Below are positions 34,020-45,537 of a stretch of DNA of 64,000 nucleotides, piece after piece (position 1 is the first letter of the stretch; each line of letters opens with the position of its first letter). The notes below the pieces were generated by a model. That model saw nothing but the letters and a program-made list of their open reading frames with translations, searched no databases and was not told the origin of the DNA. The position numbers and the translations under genes are program-made. This DNA comes from Crossaster papposus. Its lineage: Eukaryota > Echinodermata > Asteroidea > Velatida > Solasteridae. The stretch covers positions 930,001 through 994,000 of the forward strand of contig JBAIAA010000321.1 of assembly GCA_037893245.1 (NCBI GenBank), read 5' to 3'.

Positions 34020-34489
34020 AATTTCCCGCAGATTAAACAACATCGCCCAGGATTCTTGCCCGGTTCCTCTGCCATCTTGGAGCCCACATGGATAAACCGT
34101 GCCGACGACTTGCCGACACGACTCCGAGATTAATTGCAAACACTTTCGGTACATTAAACCTGACCTATTCTACACTAGCTGTCGTATGTGCGCTTGCGTG
34201 AAGAACAAAAATTCTTCATTTACATACACAAATAGCGCATGCGCACTAGTTTTGTACCGTTTTCGGTAAACAAAATTACGAGATTCCAAAGATGTTGTTA
34301 TAGTCCAGGAAAAATAAGTTTTGACCTCAAACAAATTGCAACAAATTGTTTTTCACCACAGTGCACTTCTATAAGGTTCCTAGAATTACATACTAAAAAT
34401 CTACAAAAATCCAAGCGGTGGAAATATGTCTAATTCGCATAAATCGTTAATCCCTGCTGTGTAATATGTTTATTCCCATATTTGGGTAT
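34020..34489. other. Unclassified sequence between two elements
   Basis: No coding signal or element end recognised. CCATCTTGGAGCC occurs near 34072. Confidence 0.35.
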
Positions 34490-35372
34490 ATATTTTATTT
34501 TTATTTTTTGAAAAGTTTATTTTGGTGATTCTACTTAAATATCCTTACTTCAATAACATTTGCTAAAGCATATAAGTGACTGAATAATTATGAGAACACA
34601 GTAATTATTCAAAATGACAACTTCGTGACCCTATAAAATGTGCGCACATTACACTGTCTCCAGATATCATCAAGTAGTCAGTATTGGTGAGCTTCAAATT
34701 CACCAAGTTGCTTACTGGCACAGTTATCATATTAAAACCTTATGAAAAATCATATGAACAATAATAACATTGTGATATTTAGCCCAGAAAACAAAAACTT
34801 GGGGAAAATGGTGTGTCTATAAATTGGGCTAAAAAGTAGTTAAAGGGTTGCCTAACATGGAAGACTTGAACAAGTTCAAGGAAATCCCCAAAATACATTT
34901 TAACGTAGATATGATTATTGTAAGCAACAACAATCTTAACAAAACAAAATTTGGGGGGGGGGGGGGGGGGGGGGGGTTTCCTTGAACTTGTTCAAGTCTC
35001 TCACCTTAGGCAACCCTTCACCTACTTGTTAGCCCAATTTAGGGACACATCATTTTTTCCAAGTTTTTGTTTGCTGGGCTAAATATCACAATGTTATCAT
35101 TGTTCATATGATTTTCCATAAGGTTTTAATGGGATAACTGTGCCAGTAAGCAACTTGGTGAATTTGAAGCACTTCAATACTTACTACTTGATGATATCTG
35201 GAGACACGGTAAATGCGTGCAAATGATAGGGTATAATTGTACTCATTTTGGACCATTACTATATTTTCATAATTATTTAGTCACTTACATGCTTTAGAAA
35301 GTGTTATTGAAGTAAAGATGTTTAAGTATAATCGCCAAAATAAACTTTAAAACAAATACAAATTAAATATAT
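34490..35372. repeat. ~880-bp foldback element with poly-G centre
   Basis: Arms of about 430 bp are inverted copies. Outer landmarks are TTTATTTTGGTGATT and AATCGCCAAAATAAACTTT; inner ones are GAACAAGTTCAAGGAAA and TTTCCTTGAACTTGTTCAAG. The centre is a run of about 25 G (34951-34977). Arms differ by scattered substitutions. A second, partial copy is at 1-390. Confidence 0.85.
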
Positions 35373-35997
35373 TAAAATTAAAACTGTGTTCAAGGGCACT
35401 GATAGCAAGAAAATAACCTAGGGCAGAGGGTTAGTTACATACAAAAATGATAAAATTATGGCAACTTGTCTTCAATTTCATGATTGGTTCTTAGTCAATA
35501 TAAAAACACCCAGGTCAGAAGGTTTGGTGACATAACAAAATGAGTCTTCATACTTTTTACTATAGGTTTTCCTGGCCAATTTCAGCAAAAGATCATTCAA
35601 TTTCATTATTGCGCTTTCAAATTCACGCGATTTCTCTATCTCAATTAAACTAGGGTTACTCTTTCGATATTAATGCATTCAATTTCGTTTTCGTGCACCC
35701 ATCATTCCTTTATTTTCATTCCATTTCGTTTATAGGCATTCAAGACTACAAGATCGCCATTCTTTTGTTGAATATCCACCACAGAGGTGCAATCAAATTC
35801 AGAGTCATGGAAGCGCAATGCGATTTTGGACCTATTGTTTTTTTCTTTTTCGTTTATGGGCAACGCATTTTAACATTTGAGCGTTCAAATTCAACATGAG
35901 TATGGTACGGCTAATATGCTTGCGTTTAAAGTTAGCGATAATGTTATTTTACTGGCAGTTGTGTAGCTTATCTGTCTTACGCGTTTCATTTAATATA

Positions 35998-37310
35998 GGA
36001 TTTCCCGGACGATATCGCAAAATGTGCACATTCATTTGTAAAATATGTATTCAATTTCGCGCTGAATTTCAGAACGACGTATATCCGAGTTTCATTTTCG
36101 CAAAAACGAGCATTCAATTTTATTTTGTTTAATTCAAATAAATGAATGTGCTTAGCGTTTCATTTAAACGAAAACAAACACGTGATTGGGCTTTCGGTTT
36201 GACGTATGCGTGGCCGATTATTAAGAGTGTGCAATCTATTTCGCAGCAAATCGATTTTTCATTGTGTCAAGGCCTGAATTGAATATTCTTTTTCATTTGT
36301 TATAATTTAAATTCGCATATTCTGCGTTCAATTTCAATAAAGTACATATGGCTATATAACTCACGATACAACTTGGATTAAATCATTAATAAATCAATGT
36401 ATCGTGGGACTAATTGATCATTTATGTGTTGGCTCTTAAATTTATTTTAACCCTAACCATCCCAAATCTTCCAAAATCCTCTTTGCAAATTGGAGGTTTT
36501 TGCAGGAATGAGGTCACTTGGAAGTTGATGCATCAGATGAATTTGCAGGATTGAGGCTACTTAGGAATTTATCCAAATGAGGATTTTGAAGAATTGAGGT
36601 TATTTTGTTTTTGTTAATGACTTCTCTATCATTTTATCAGTTCAATTGTCTATCCGTTAATGAATTGTCCACCAAGACATGAGTGGTTGATGTCCAGTCT
36701 ATTTGCTACATCTAAGTAGTCCGCGTCGTCAGCCTCAAAGGCATCGATAAGACTATTTCGATCAACGTCCGAGACTCGTCTGTATCTCCCTCTTGAAGCC
36801 ATTATTGGAAAATTTTAGGGGGCATAAAGTAAAGTTTAGCTATATGATGCGATCGTGGCAAATGCAGAGCAAAGAAAGATTTTTTTTCTTTAACTTAGTG
36901 GTTTATATAGCATTTATTCGGTAGTTTCAAAGACGAGACCACCTGGTTTAATTCCCAATAATGTTACTTTTGATAACACATTATGGATTCCAATGCTTCA
37001 CCAGGCATACAAATGCGTAGAAAATCGGCTGCACATTTAGCGAAATTGATTGTTGATAAATTAAAAGGAAAACATGATTGCGGGTGTGCATTCAAATTCG
37101 CGCTAAAATGAACTATCAATATACTAAATTCAGTGCACATTCGGGAAATCGTGTGATGATTTCTTAGGACTGGATGCACCATTATGCAAAAACGAATTAT
37201 CTATTGTTGAATAGAAAACGGGAATTTGAACGTTCATACTATTTCGCACAAAAACGAATGCATCAGTTACAAATTTATGTGCACATTTTGCGATATCGTC
37301 CGGGAAAACC
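35998..37310 (-). mobile_element. Nested deletion derivative of the same mariner-like family
   Basis: The ends GGATTTCCCGGACGATATCG and CGATATCGTCCGGGAAAACC are inverted and flanked by TA. The terminal motif is shared with the outer element. Its only coding trace is the first 50 codons of the transposase (36802-36650). Confidence 0.85.
36650..36802 (-). CDS. Truncated transposase N-terminus (DNA-binding region only)
   Basis: A short intact frame of 50 codons starts at ATG 36802. It begins MASRGRYRRVSDVDRNSLID and closely parallels the start of the outer transposase (MAARGHYRRVSNVD at 38743). It covers the first helix-turn-helix region, then diverges after VANRLDINHS and stops at TAG. The catalytic domain is absent. 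If expressed it could only bind DNA; this is inference. Confidence 0.65.
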   Translation of the reverse strand: MASRGRYRRVSDVDRNSLIDAFEADDADYLDVANRLDINHSCLGGQFING

Positions 37311-37725
37311 TATACTTATTGTTAGTCTTAATTGCAGATGTGTTCCTTTTGCTTTGTTACCCCATTAATTAAACTTTAAAATGTGTCTAAAGAACGGCTG
37401 AATAAAGTTTTCTGGCACATAAACAAAACAACACACAATATTTGTCTTGCATTTGTTTGCATTGTAATCGTTTTAATTGGTCTTTAATTAACTTGTTTTT
37501 CTTCTTTATTCGTTAATGTTAAGACCATGCAAATTAAACATTAATTAATGTGATCGTTATAACATTTAATTGTTGTTTCCCTGTGGATTTTGTTCACAGG
37601 TCCTTTATTTCTTATACGTTTATATATCTGAAATTGTTTTCTTTAACCTTCAATGTTCTGACGTGTTAGGCATCTCGGCATGTAAGTTTGGCTGTTGTTG
37701 TACCATCTCACGCAATTTTCATGAG

Positions 37726-38743
37726 TTATTTGTCCCACATTCTGTTGAGCCACTTCTCGAGGCCTCTGTTGAGGTCACCCCTCCACTGTTGAAGATTCAC
37801 TCCTGCGTTATGTGCTGCTTCCCGGTCCCCTACTCGTAGCTGCCATTCTGGGAGGGCTAAATCTCGTTTGACGCCAGCTTTGAATGACGAATGGGCCATT
37901 TCAGTCATATTCAGGAATGGGGAGTAGGGTGGCAGACGCTTCAACTGGATCAGCTGGTTGATTCCTGCTGGGAGCTGGGCGCGTACATGGGGTCTAGCAT
38001 TGTCGTACACAAGAAAGACTGGTTCGTCTGCGGGGAACATTATTTTCGCACTCACGAGCTGTGTCCGCCAGAAACTCTTCAAATCTTTCTCTCGTGACGG
38101 TCTCAAAAGCTATTCGATGGTGTACAAGACCAATCTCTCCAGAAACAGCGAATGTCACATTGCAGTTGCGTCCGCGTTGTGCGTGTACCACGCGTCTCGC
38201 TGGGATACCGCGAGGTGCTCTTCCAAAAGACCGCCTCGTCCATATGTTGTAGCCAGTTTCGTCAATGAACACGCAGTGGCCAACAACTCCGTACTGCATG
38301 AACCACTGCGCGTACTCTACACGCATATCCAGTACCCGTGGCGAGTTGCGGGCATCAGGCACGTCCTCTGCAAGTTTAAGGGCCATGAGCATGCCGTCCA
38401 GGGTTCTAGCTATGGTGCTGGGAGACACGGTTGGCTTGTCTGGCAGAGAACGTTGGAGCTCATCTTTCATCTGAGTGAGAGTTAGTAGAGGGTTGACGTC
38501 CAGCAATCGCTCAAGCTCATCTCGCATCTCCTCATCTACTTTAGTGTTGTGTGCCCCTCCTGTAGGCAACTTCTCATGACGACCGGTGCGCAAGTATGTT
38601 GCCACGATGGACCTTGCAGTAGACCTCTTGATTCCTAGAGTGTCTGCCAATTCTAAGTAGTCAGCATGGTTGCCCTCGAATGCTTCAATCAGCCTTCCTC
38701 AGTCTACATTGCTCACTCTTCTGTAATGACCACGGGCAGCCAT
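37726..38743 (-). pseudogene. Mariner/IS630-like DDE transposase, inactivated
   Basis: It starts at ATG 38743 with MAARGHYRRVSNVD, then a TGA stop at codon 15 where the nested relative has CGA (Arg). The frame continues with a helix-turn-helix (ADTLGIKRSTARSIVATYLR) and a winged-helix region. The DDE catalytic core follows: VFIDETGYNIWTRRSFG (first Asp), VFLVYDNARPH (second Asp) and PPYSPFLNMTEMAHSSFK (Glu). A frameshift near 38040 separates the second Asp from the N-terminal part. About 330 residues is normal for Tc1/mariner/IS630 enzymes. The enzyme would cut and paste the element into TA sites; this copy cannot. Confidence 0.85.
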
Positions 38744-39906
38744 TTTCGCTTCCAAATCGTATATTTATTGAGAGGTATAACTCGGCAACAGTGTAGAAGT
38801 GATTTGTACTCATAATATCCTGCCTTTATATAGGCAAATACGAACCAGAAAGCCCATACCACAGAAACGAATTTGAATGCAAACATTTTCAAAAATGTTT
38901 GCCAGTTCATGAACATGAATAGTCGACCAGCCCGTTGCTGCTGGCTGTGACGAAATTGAATGAACTAAGTGACCATTTCAAATTGAATGATTGTATTTGT
39001 CTTATGAATGCTCAAGTTTTGAAATTGAATGACTCTTTTTAACTGTTGAATGCTGATGTACCTGAGCATTTATTTTCAAGCGAAATTGAATGAGCCGGGT
39101 ATTAACTCGAATGTTTTTTTGTTCAAATTGGCCGGGAAAACCTATATTATAATGTAATTAGCGACATGTGATATCAACTAAACTTTGACTTGGGTACTGA
39201 TACGTGAAAAAAACCCAAATATGTGGGTCAGGGTGTTGGTTACGCTGTGATCAAACATTAGGAGTCTTCCAACTCCTGATTTGTTGTTTTTACTCTTAAT
39301 ACAATCATGTGACCGTATAAATCTCTTCGACTTCAAAATCATAGTTTGACCAACCCATCAAACTAAACTTGCACTCATACCATGGTTACAGTCAGGGGCG
39401 TCAATCCCATTTCAAATGTGGGGGGGGACATTACTGAAGTCAAGAATTATTAGAGGGGTTTAGCATGCACATTATACAAACGTCAACCCGAGTGCACATG
39501 TTGGCACAGCCAGCATATCATGCGGCCGGCATAATTATGACAAGCCCAGACGGCGAGCGTCTTCCAGCGAAGACCTAAAGGGGCACTCTTGGAATCCCCA
39601 AAAATCTCATGTTTTGGATGTTTACTTATCCTATTTCAAATGTCTGGTTGAAAGGAAACCAACCTCATGTTTTACCGTTCTCGAGAAAACCCTGTGGTTT
39701 ACATCGGACACGATATAAGAGAGAACTTGAAGGGAGAACCACGTGTTTCTGGCCTGGGGGCGCCATACCCATACCCATACCCGTACCCGGGGGCGCAGTG
39801 GTCCCCTGACTTCAATGCTGCGTTCCAATCGCATCGTGTTTATCGTGTTCACGAGTTCACGAGTCGTATAATGGCGTTCTAATCGCCTGGTAACTCGTGT
39901 TCACCC

Positions 39907-40180
39907 GGGCCCAATTTTACGGCGCTGCTAAGCACACGATTTTCTGCTAACCGAGCCTCCGTCTATTTCATGGAGACCGTAAGCAGTAAGCACAGCAAAA
40001 GGCACGCTTAACCAAGCGGGAAAATTTGCTTAAATCAGTGACGTAACAATAGAATCTCCATGCGCGCGCAAACGTTAGCACAAAAAAGCCGTGAAATAGC
40101 ACTTAAGGTTAGCAAATTTTTCTGCTAAAGTTAGCACAACTTTTCCGCTAACTGTTAAGCAGCGCCGTGAAATTGGGCCC
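39907..40180. mobile_element. GGGCCCAATTT-ended MITE, copy a
   Basis: It begins GGGCCCAATTTTACGGCGCT and ends AGCGCCGTGAAATTGGGCCC. The interior repeats TAAGCA and GCTAA words. Confidence 0.85.
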
Positions 40181-40337
40181 AGTGGTGAACTCGAGGTGGA
40201 TTTTTTTCTCCATGTTCACGACTTCATAAACGAATGAAATACTCGTACGAGTTCTTGAGCGATAAAGAATGTCCTTGCCGTACGACTAACTCGACTGTGC
40301 GCGTGCGTCTTGGTGAGTAGCGTTTGGAATGCAACCA

Positions 40338-40582
40338 GGGGCCAATTTCACGGAGCTACTAAGCACAAAAATTTGCTTAGCACAAAAAAGTCTTGCTCAT
40401 TAAAAAATAAGTTATCAGCAAAAATTCGACGTGTTTTTCATGCTAAGCAAAAAAACAGCTGATTATCAATCAAAAACAATAAAGATCACGTGAAAATTTG
40501 GTCTGTAACCTTGTTTTTACCAAGGACAAATTTTCATGCTAAGCAAATTTTTGTGCTTAGCCGGCTCCGTGAAATTGGCCCC
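40338..40582. mobile_element. GGGGCCAATTTC-ended MITE, copy b
   Basis: It begins GGGGCCAATTTCACGGAGCT and ends GGCTCCGTGAAATTGGCCCC. Interior GCTAAGCA and AAATTTTTGTGCTTAG words repeat in both orientations. Confidence 0.85.
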
Positions 40583-40583
40583 A

Positions 40584-40833
40584 GGGCCCAATTTCTTAGC
40601 TCTGCAACAACAGAATTCTGCGCTTACGGTCACCATTTTCCGCTAACCGCGCTAGCAGAACAAAATTGCGCTAACCCTGTAAGCACAGAATCCTTAGTTA
40701 CGGGATGTACGCATGCTCAGAAAACAAAATTCCTCGCTAACGCGTGAAATACTTTTACCATAAGCACCGAATTTTCTGCTATAGTAAGCAGGGATTTTTC
40801 GCTAACGGTAAGCAGAGCCAAGAAATTGGGCCC
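40584..40833. mobile_element. GGGCCCAATTTC-ended MITE, copy c
   Basis: It begins GGGCCCAATTTCTTAGCTCT and ends AGAGCCAAGAAATTGGGCCC. Two bases separate it from copy b. Its right part is repeated in the 778-bp duplication. Confidence 0.8.
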
Positions 40834-42243
40834 CGATCGTGAACGTGGAGAAATTCACGGTGAACACGATAAAAACGACGCGATTGGAACGCAGCGTTAT
40901 ACTGCGATTTGATTGATTGTCAGCTTTGCGAAGGTTCGCTAGAGTTGAACACGATCAAGCACAGCCAATGGCACACGGCACTTCACTGAACTTTTGTACA
41001 CACAAAACTTTCTCAAACTAGGCTACAACTTTACCAAAAAACACAGATTTTAACCACAGCCGAAGTCCACACACAACCTACATGTTCTACAGTATGAATA
41101 TGGCTGCAAAACATAATTTACTGAATTATCCATTTCAGGGGCTATGTTACAGCAACAGATAAGATAAATTTAGGGAAAAGTGAGATTACGTCTGGACGAG
41201 ATAACGCCTGTTTTCAGGCGAACAGTATGTTCACGTAATGTACATGCACACGTACGAACTACACGTGAAGATCGAGTTCGCGCGCACACATACGCCTGCA
41301 TAGGGCGGCCAAACCCGCAGTAGTAGCGCGTTAATTTGTCCGGTTCTGTTCCGCAGCCGTTGTTGGACTTGGATGGACTCCGTTTAAATCCGTCATCACG
41401 CCGCCGCTCCGCTATTCTTGACAGTTTCCGCTACAGTAAATATTGCCCTATTATGAGATACGCGAGAATCCTTAGTTACGGGATGTACGCATGCTCAGAA
41501 AACAAAATTCCTCGCTAACGCGTGAAATACTTTTACCATAAGCACCGAATTTTCTGCTATAGTAAGCAGGGATTTTTCGCTAACGGTAAGCAGAGCCAAG
41601 AAATTGGGCCCCGATCGTGAACGTGGAGAAATTCACGGTGAACACGATAAAAACGACGCGATTGGAACGCAGCGTTATACTGCGATTTGATTGATTGTCA
41701 GCTTTGCGAAGGTTCGCTAGAGTTGAACACGATCAAGCACAGCCAATGGCACACGGCACTTCACTGAACTTTTGTACACACAAAACTTTCTCAAACTAGG
41801 CTACAACTTTACCAAAAAACACAGATTTTAACCACAGCCGAAGTCCACACACAACCTACATGTTCTACAGTATGAATATGGCTGCAAAACATAATTTACT
41901 GAATTATCCATTTCAGGGGCTATGTTACAGCAACAGATAAGATAAATTTAGGGAAAAGTGAGATTACGTCTGAACGAGATAACGCCTGTTTTCAGGCGAA
42001 CAGTATGTTCACGTAATGTACATGCACACGTACGAACTACACGTGAAGATCGAGTTCGCGCGCACACATACGCCTGCATAGGGCGGCCAAACCCGCAGTA
42101 GTAGCGCGTTAATTTGTCCGGTTCTGTTCCGCAGCCGTTGTTGGACTTGGATGGACTCCGTTTAAATCCGTCATCACGCCGCCGCTCCGCTATTCTTGAC
42201 AGTTTCCGCTACAGTAAATATTGCCCTATTATGAGATACGCGA
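40688..42243 (+). repeat. 778-bp tandem duplication, nearly identical copies
   Basis: Copy 1 (40688-41465) and copy 2 (41466-42243) both start GAATCCTTAGTTACGGGATG and end at GAGATACGCGA. I see one difference (CTGGACG versus CTGAACG). The breakpoint lies inside MITE copy c, so the second copy carries only the right part of that MITE. Confidence 0.9.
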
Positions 42244-42350
42244 GTTCAAAAACATGGGGGGGACATTTGATATTGTGTCCCCCACCCTTCAAAATATGGG
42301 GGGGACGTGTCCCCCTGTCCCCCCCAGGATTGACGCCCATGGTTACAGTC

Positions 42351-42738
42351 TGCTGGATCATGGTCCCACTGCCCCCCCCCCACCCTTTCCATGATGGCAA
42401 CTGTATTTGGCTGTTCCTTTAAATTGCCCTCAAACAAATGTGGACAGCAAATATTTTGCGATCTATTTTTTCTCAAGGCCCATTTCTTTGTCTTTATTTT
42501 TACGAAGTAGTTATATAATTATTCACAAAAAGACTAGCCCAAATGACCCTGATCTCTTGTGGGTCAAACATAACTCCCTTTGTTCTACGAACTTTCTCTG
42601 ATGTTAATGTTTTGCGATCATTTGCTTTTGTTGTAATTTTCAGAAATAGATGGATTTGGGGGTTGGTATGAATTATAGGAAATACACACCATTTTAACAT
42701 GGTTTACACAATTGTATACTGAAAGGCTTCCGGTTTGG
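42351..42738. other. Unclassified sequence
   Basis: A C-run lies near 42373. No gene or element end was identified. Confidence 0.35.
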
Positions 42739-43000
42739 TTAGAATAAAATGAAGCTCGCGTCTAAACTCTTGAAATGTGCAATATGTTGAGGAAACTTAG
42801 AGCATGTATATGTGCAACAGGCCTTCTTGCAAACCCGTGAAGTTTTGTGAATTGCACCGTGATGCAATGAGGCATATGAGTGCTTGCCGTCACAAAGTAA
42901 AGACAGTAATAGCGGAGCATCGTTATCCAACAAAAGAACAAACTCTTTCAGAAAGTACATAACTCTGTCTTCTTCTGAGGTCAAGTCTGCAGATGCGGTC
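42739..43000 (-). CDS. Hypothetical minus-strand open segment
   Basis: An 81- to 86-codon frame ends at 42739. It reads LTSEEDRVMYFLKEFVLLLD, then a Cys-rich end including VCKKACCTYTC. A possible acceptor (CGCATCTGCAG) precedes it at about 42995. I do not recognise the family. It could be an old exon, an element gene or chance. Confidence 0.25.
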
Positions 43001-43062
43001 TATTACATTCCTAAGGCAATACCATCAATTACCTGCAGCAATATCTGCCTCAAGCTCATGTA

Positions 43063-43203
43063 TTAACTGGTTGATCTAATGACTCCAATTAATGTAGCTG
43101 CAAAGGTAACTACTGCTATCAAGTCATCAGTTTGTGGCGTGCTTGTTTTAGTCAGAATGAGGGCTGATGGAACACGGGCTGCTGGTAGACTAGTTGCAGG
43201 TTC
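43063..43203 (-). CDS. Candidate terminal exon with hydrophobic C terminus
   Basis: A strong polypyrimidine tract and acceptor (TTTTTTTCTATTTCCCAG on the minus strand) opens a 46-codon frame. It has a Ser/Thr/Pro-rich stretch, the hydrophobic LIAVVTFAATLIGVI, RSTS and a TAA stop. This resembles a stalk plus membrane segment. It could be the end of gene 2, but phases do not join directly with the next candidate exon upstream, so this is unproven. Confidence 0.3.
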   Translation of the reverse strand, partial: EPATSLPAARVPSALILTKTSTPQTDDLIAVVTFAATLIGVIRSTS

Positions 43204-43249
43204 CTGGGAAATAGAAAAAAAGAGAACATTATCGATTCCTAGGCCTACA

Positions 43250-43640
43250 TTAAAGGTAGGATACACCATTTTCAGATATCGAAAATATTTACTACCGAAT
43301 TATTAAAGTATCTTACTTATTGGAAAGTAAATATTTATTATAGGCATCCAGCTAAATGATTGCGCTAGATATTCTGTAATTGTTCCGAATTTTTTAATTT
43401 TATTTACAAAAAAATCACGATCGCCGGACGACGATAGCAAAAACCAACATAAGAATAAGTGCCAGATGCCGGTTAAAAATTAAAGCTGTTTTTCTTGCTT
43501 TTTATCAGCATCCATGATTGTAAAACTTTGGTCAGGTCAGTTAAACAATAAAACACAACCCCCCCCAAAAAAAACAAAAAAAATCCGCCCATTTATGATA
43601 ATTCAATCAATTATTAACTATTATGGTTGTTTCGTGGGCC
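43250..43640. mobile_element. ~370-bp MITE family, copy 5
   Basis: It starts TTAAAGGTAGGATACACCAT, with GGCATCCAGC, GATTGCGCTAGATATTCTGT and GTCAGGTCAGTTAAAC in the usual order. The right end is decayed after an A-rich run. Confidence 0.75.
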
Positions 43641-43679
43641 CAATGGAAATTACCGGGATAATAATGTGACATCCTTTGC

Positions 43680-44860
43680 AATTGTGCACTTTTATTCATT
43701 GTTTATATTAGTGATCTTCTATTTTGTATTGCCCCAAACTGCAACTTATTTATGTATGCTGATGACTCCACATTAACGTGTAGCTCCTCCGACATTAATA
43801 TAATAGAAAGTAGCTTAAATACAGCTCTTATTAGTTTTCACAACTGGTGCGTAAGAAACAAGCTAGCATTAAATGACACCAAAACCAAATGCATGCTTAT
43901 TGGTACAGAAAATATCTAATGTTGATTTAAATGTATATGCATTGCTGGTAGTCGTATTGAAAATGTGAAGTCTTATAAATGTTTGGGTGTATTATTTATG
44001 AAGCATTAAGTTGGGGCCCACATGTCGAATACGTAAGGAAAACTGTTGTGTCTAAATTAGGTATACTATAAACAGAAACCGTGATTGTGTTTCTCAACAC
44101 AGTATTTGTAAGTTTAGTTGTGCCAACATTAGAGTATTGTTGTACGGTGTGGGGAGGAAGGTACATATCTCACGATAATATGTTAAACAAATGTCTCAAA
44201 AGAGCCGCGCGGATAATCCTTAAATGTACCTTCCTCACCCCTTCAGAGGATATGTTTGCTCGTCTTAATTGGGTTCCTTTTTCAAAAAGAGTCAAGTCAA
44301 AAAAGGCTATTCTTGTCTTCAGTGGTCTCAACAAAATGACCCCTTTGTACATGACAAATATTTTCAAACCACTTACAGTTTTTTGCGAAACAAGGCAATC
44401 AACCCACACGGCACTGAAAGTTCCTTTCGCCAAAAAAGAATGCTACGCCACAAGTTTCGCTGTGAGTGGTGCAAATATTTGGAATAATCTGCCCGAACAA
44501 TAATTGCGAACGTTGTACTCATCAAGCACATTTAAATCGGAGCTTCGACATGTCGTCCGTTAGCTATTATGCCAATTGCGCTGATCTACGGAGTTATACA
44601 TTGGTTGCCACTATAATGTGGAGCCGGATGGGAATTTCCCGTTCTCTTTTTTTTGGGCGGGTTTTCGCCTATCTCATAAATCAGAATTAGTATTAATGTT
44701 TTGGATTCCTGTCAATATCCTGTCAATGTACGTCTGTATTATGATATTATATGTACTGTTATTTTATTTGATCATGTATGCTGGGCAATATGAAAACCAG
44801 TTTAAAACTGTTTGGGCACACCCTGGTTAAAGAAATGGAATAAATAAATAAATAAGATAT
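43680..44860 (+). pseudogene. Jockey/CR1-type LINE, 3' half
   Basis: The frame at 43700-43915 gives the catalytic palm LFMYADDSTLTC (YADD intact) and then HNWCVRNKLALNDTKTKCM. After a small disruption, 44081-44503 encodes the C-terminal region: VVPTLEYCCTVWGG, KRAARIILKC, and ANIWNNLPEQ. The element ends at 44860 after GGAATAAATAAATAAATAAG. The 5' part is missing and the frame is broken near 43920-44070. Confidence 0.85.
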
Positions 44861-44980
44861 ATCATGGGTAAACTGTTTAGTGCAGTTTTTGCCATCTCTT
44901 TCATACTTATAACTGCAGTGACATGATCAGCGTCACGGGACATTTTTTTGTTTTAGACAAAACTAAAGCGACAAAGTTAC

Positions 44981-45085
44981 CTCGGCGCCGTGAGTGACGG
45001 GTAGTACCCGACCGTCGCCTAAAAAGGCGACGGATATGCTCTGAAATGGCCGCACTGGGGGGAGCAGGAGCTGTCCCTGGACCTT
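44981..45085 (-). CDS. Candidate exon with Arg-rich segment
   Basis: On the minus strand a branch-like CTAAC and acceptor GCTGCAG lead into 105 bp that is open in phase 1 and ends at a GTAACT donor in phase 1. It encodes GPGTAPAPPSAAISEHIRRL then FRRRSGTTRHSRRR. Phase matches the end of the EMI exon at 48252, so it might belong to gene 2. No known domain; chance is possible. Confidence 0.25.
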
Positions 45086-45537
45086 CTGCAGCTGCGTTAG
45101 TTATAGTCCAGGCAATCTACCCAGTTTGGCCATTCAAAACGGAACAAATTGCAACATAATTTATTTGGATACAGATGTCAGCTATGAAGTGTTCTGAATA
45201 AAATACCAAAAGTCCTAAGAAATTACTGTTGCGGAAATGTGTTAAATTTGCAAAAATCCAAGATGGCCTCCATAAATTTGTAATGTATCATATCTCTGCT
45301 ATTAGAAGAGAAATTTGAATGATTTAAAATTCTATTATATAGTCTTTGGACACAAGGAATCGTTTGGAATAGGTTAAAACTTGATTGAATGCAATATGGA
45401 TAAAAGCCAATATGGGCGCCTAAAATCCATAGTTATCACACATTTGCATTGATATACAACTTATTTAATTGATGCCAATGCATGTACGTATGTTTCAAGT
45501 ATTACAGACACAAACGTATTTACTATAGATGATGTGC

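Larger units (their letters stand above)
35565..39142 (-). mobile_element. Mariner/IS630-like element, 3.6 kb including a nested relative
   Basis: The ends are inverted: GGTTTTCCTGGCCAATTT on the left and AAATTGGCCGGGAAAACC on the right, flanked by TA (TATA on both sides). Subterminal zones carry many copies of ATTCAATTTCG and its inverse. The transposase gene is on the minus strand (38743-37726). A 1313-bp relative is inserted at 35998-37310; without it the element is about 2.3 kb. Confidence 0.85.
39817..40896. mobile_element. MITE with GCTGCGTTCCAATCGC ends carrying three nested MITEs
   Basis: The ends GCTGCGTTCCAATCGC and GCGATTGGAACGCAGC are inverted. Interior words are GTTCACGAG and CGTGTT. 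Three smaller elements are inserted in it, listed separately. Confidence 0.75.
39394..42337. mobile_element. Composite insertion with GGCGTCAATCC ends and 13-bp flanking repeat
   Basis: The left end AGGGGCGTCAATCC and right end GGATTGACGCC are inverted. The insertion is flanked by CATGGTTACAGTC at 39381-39393 and 42338-42350. Inside are G-rich and C-rich subterminal stretches, a series of nested MITEs and a 778-bp tandem duplication. The type of transposon is unknown; a 13-bp target duplication is unusually long for a DNA element. Confidence 0.65.

Noticed and set aside
44081..44503. Stand-alone 140-residue gene
   Set aside because: It is the C-terminal end of a LINE reverse transcriptase with a 3' AAATAAAT tail.
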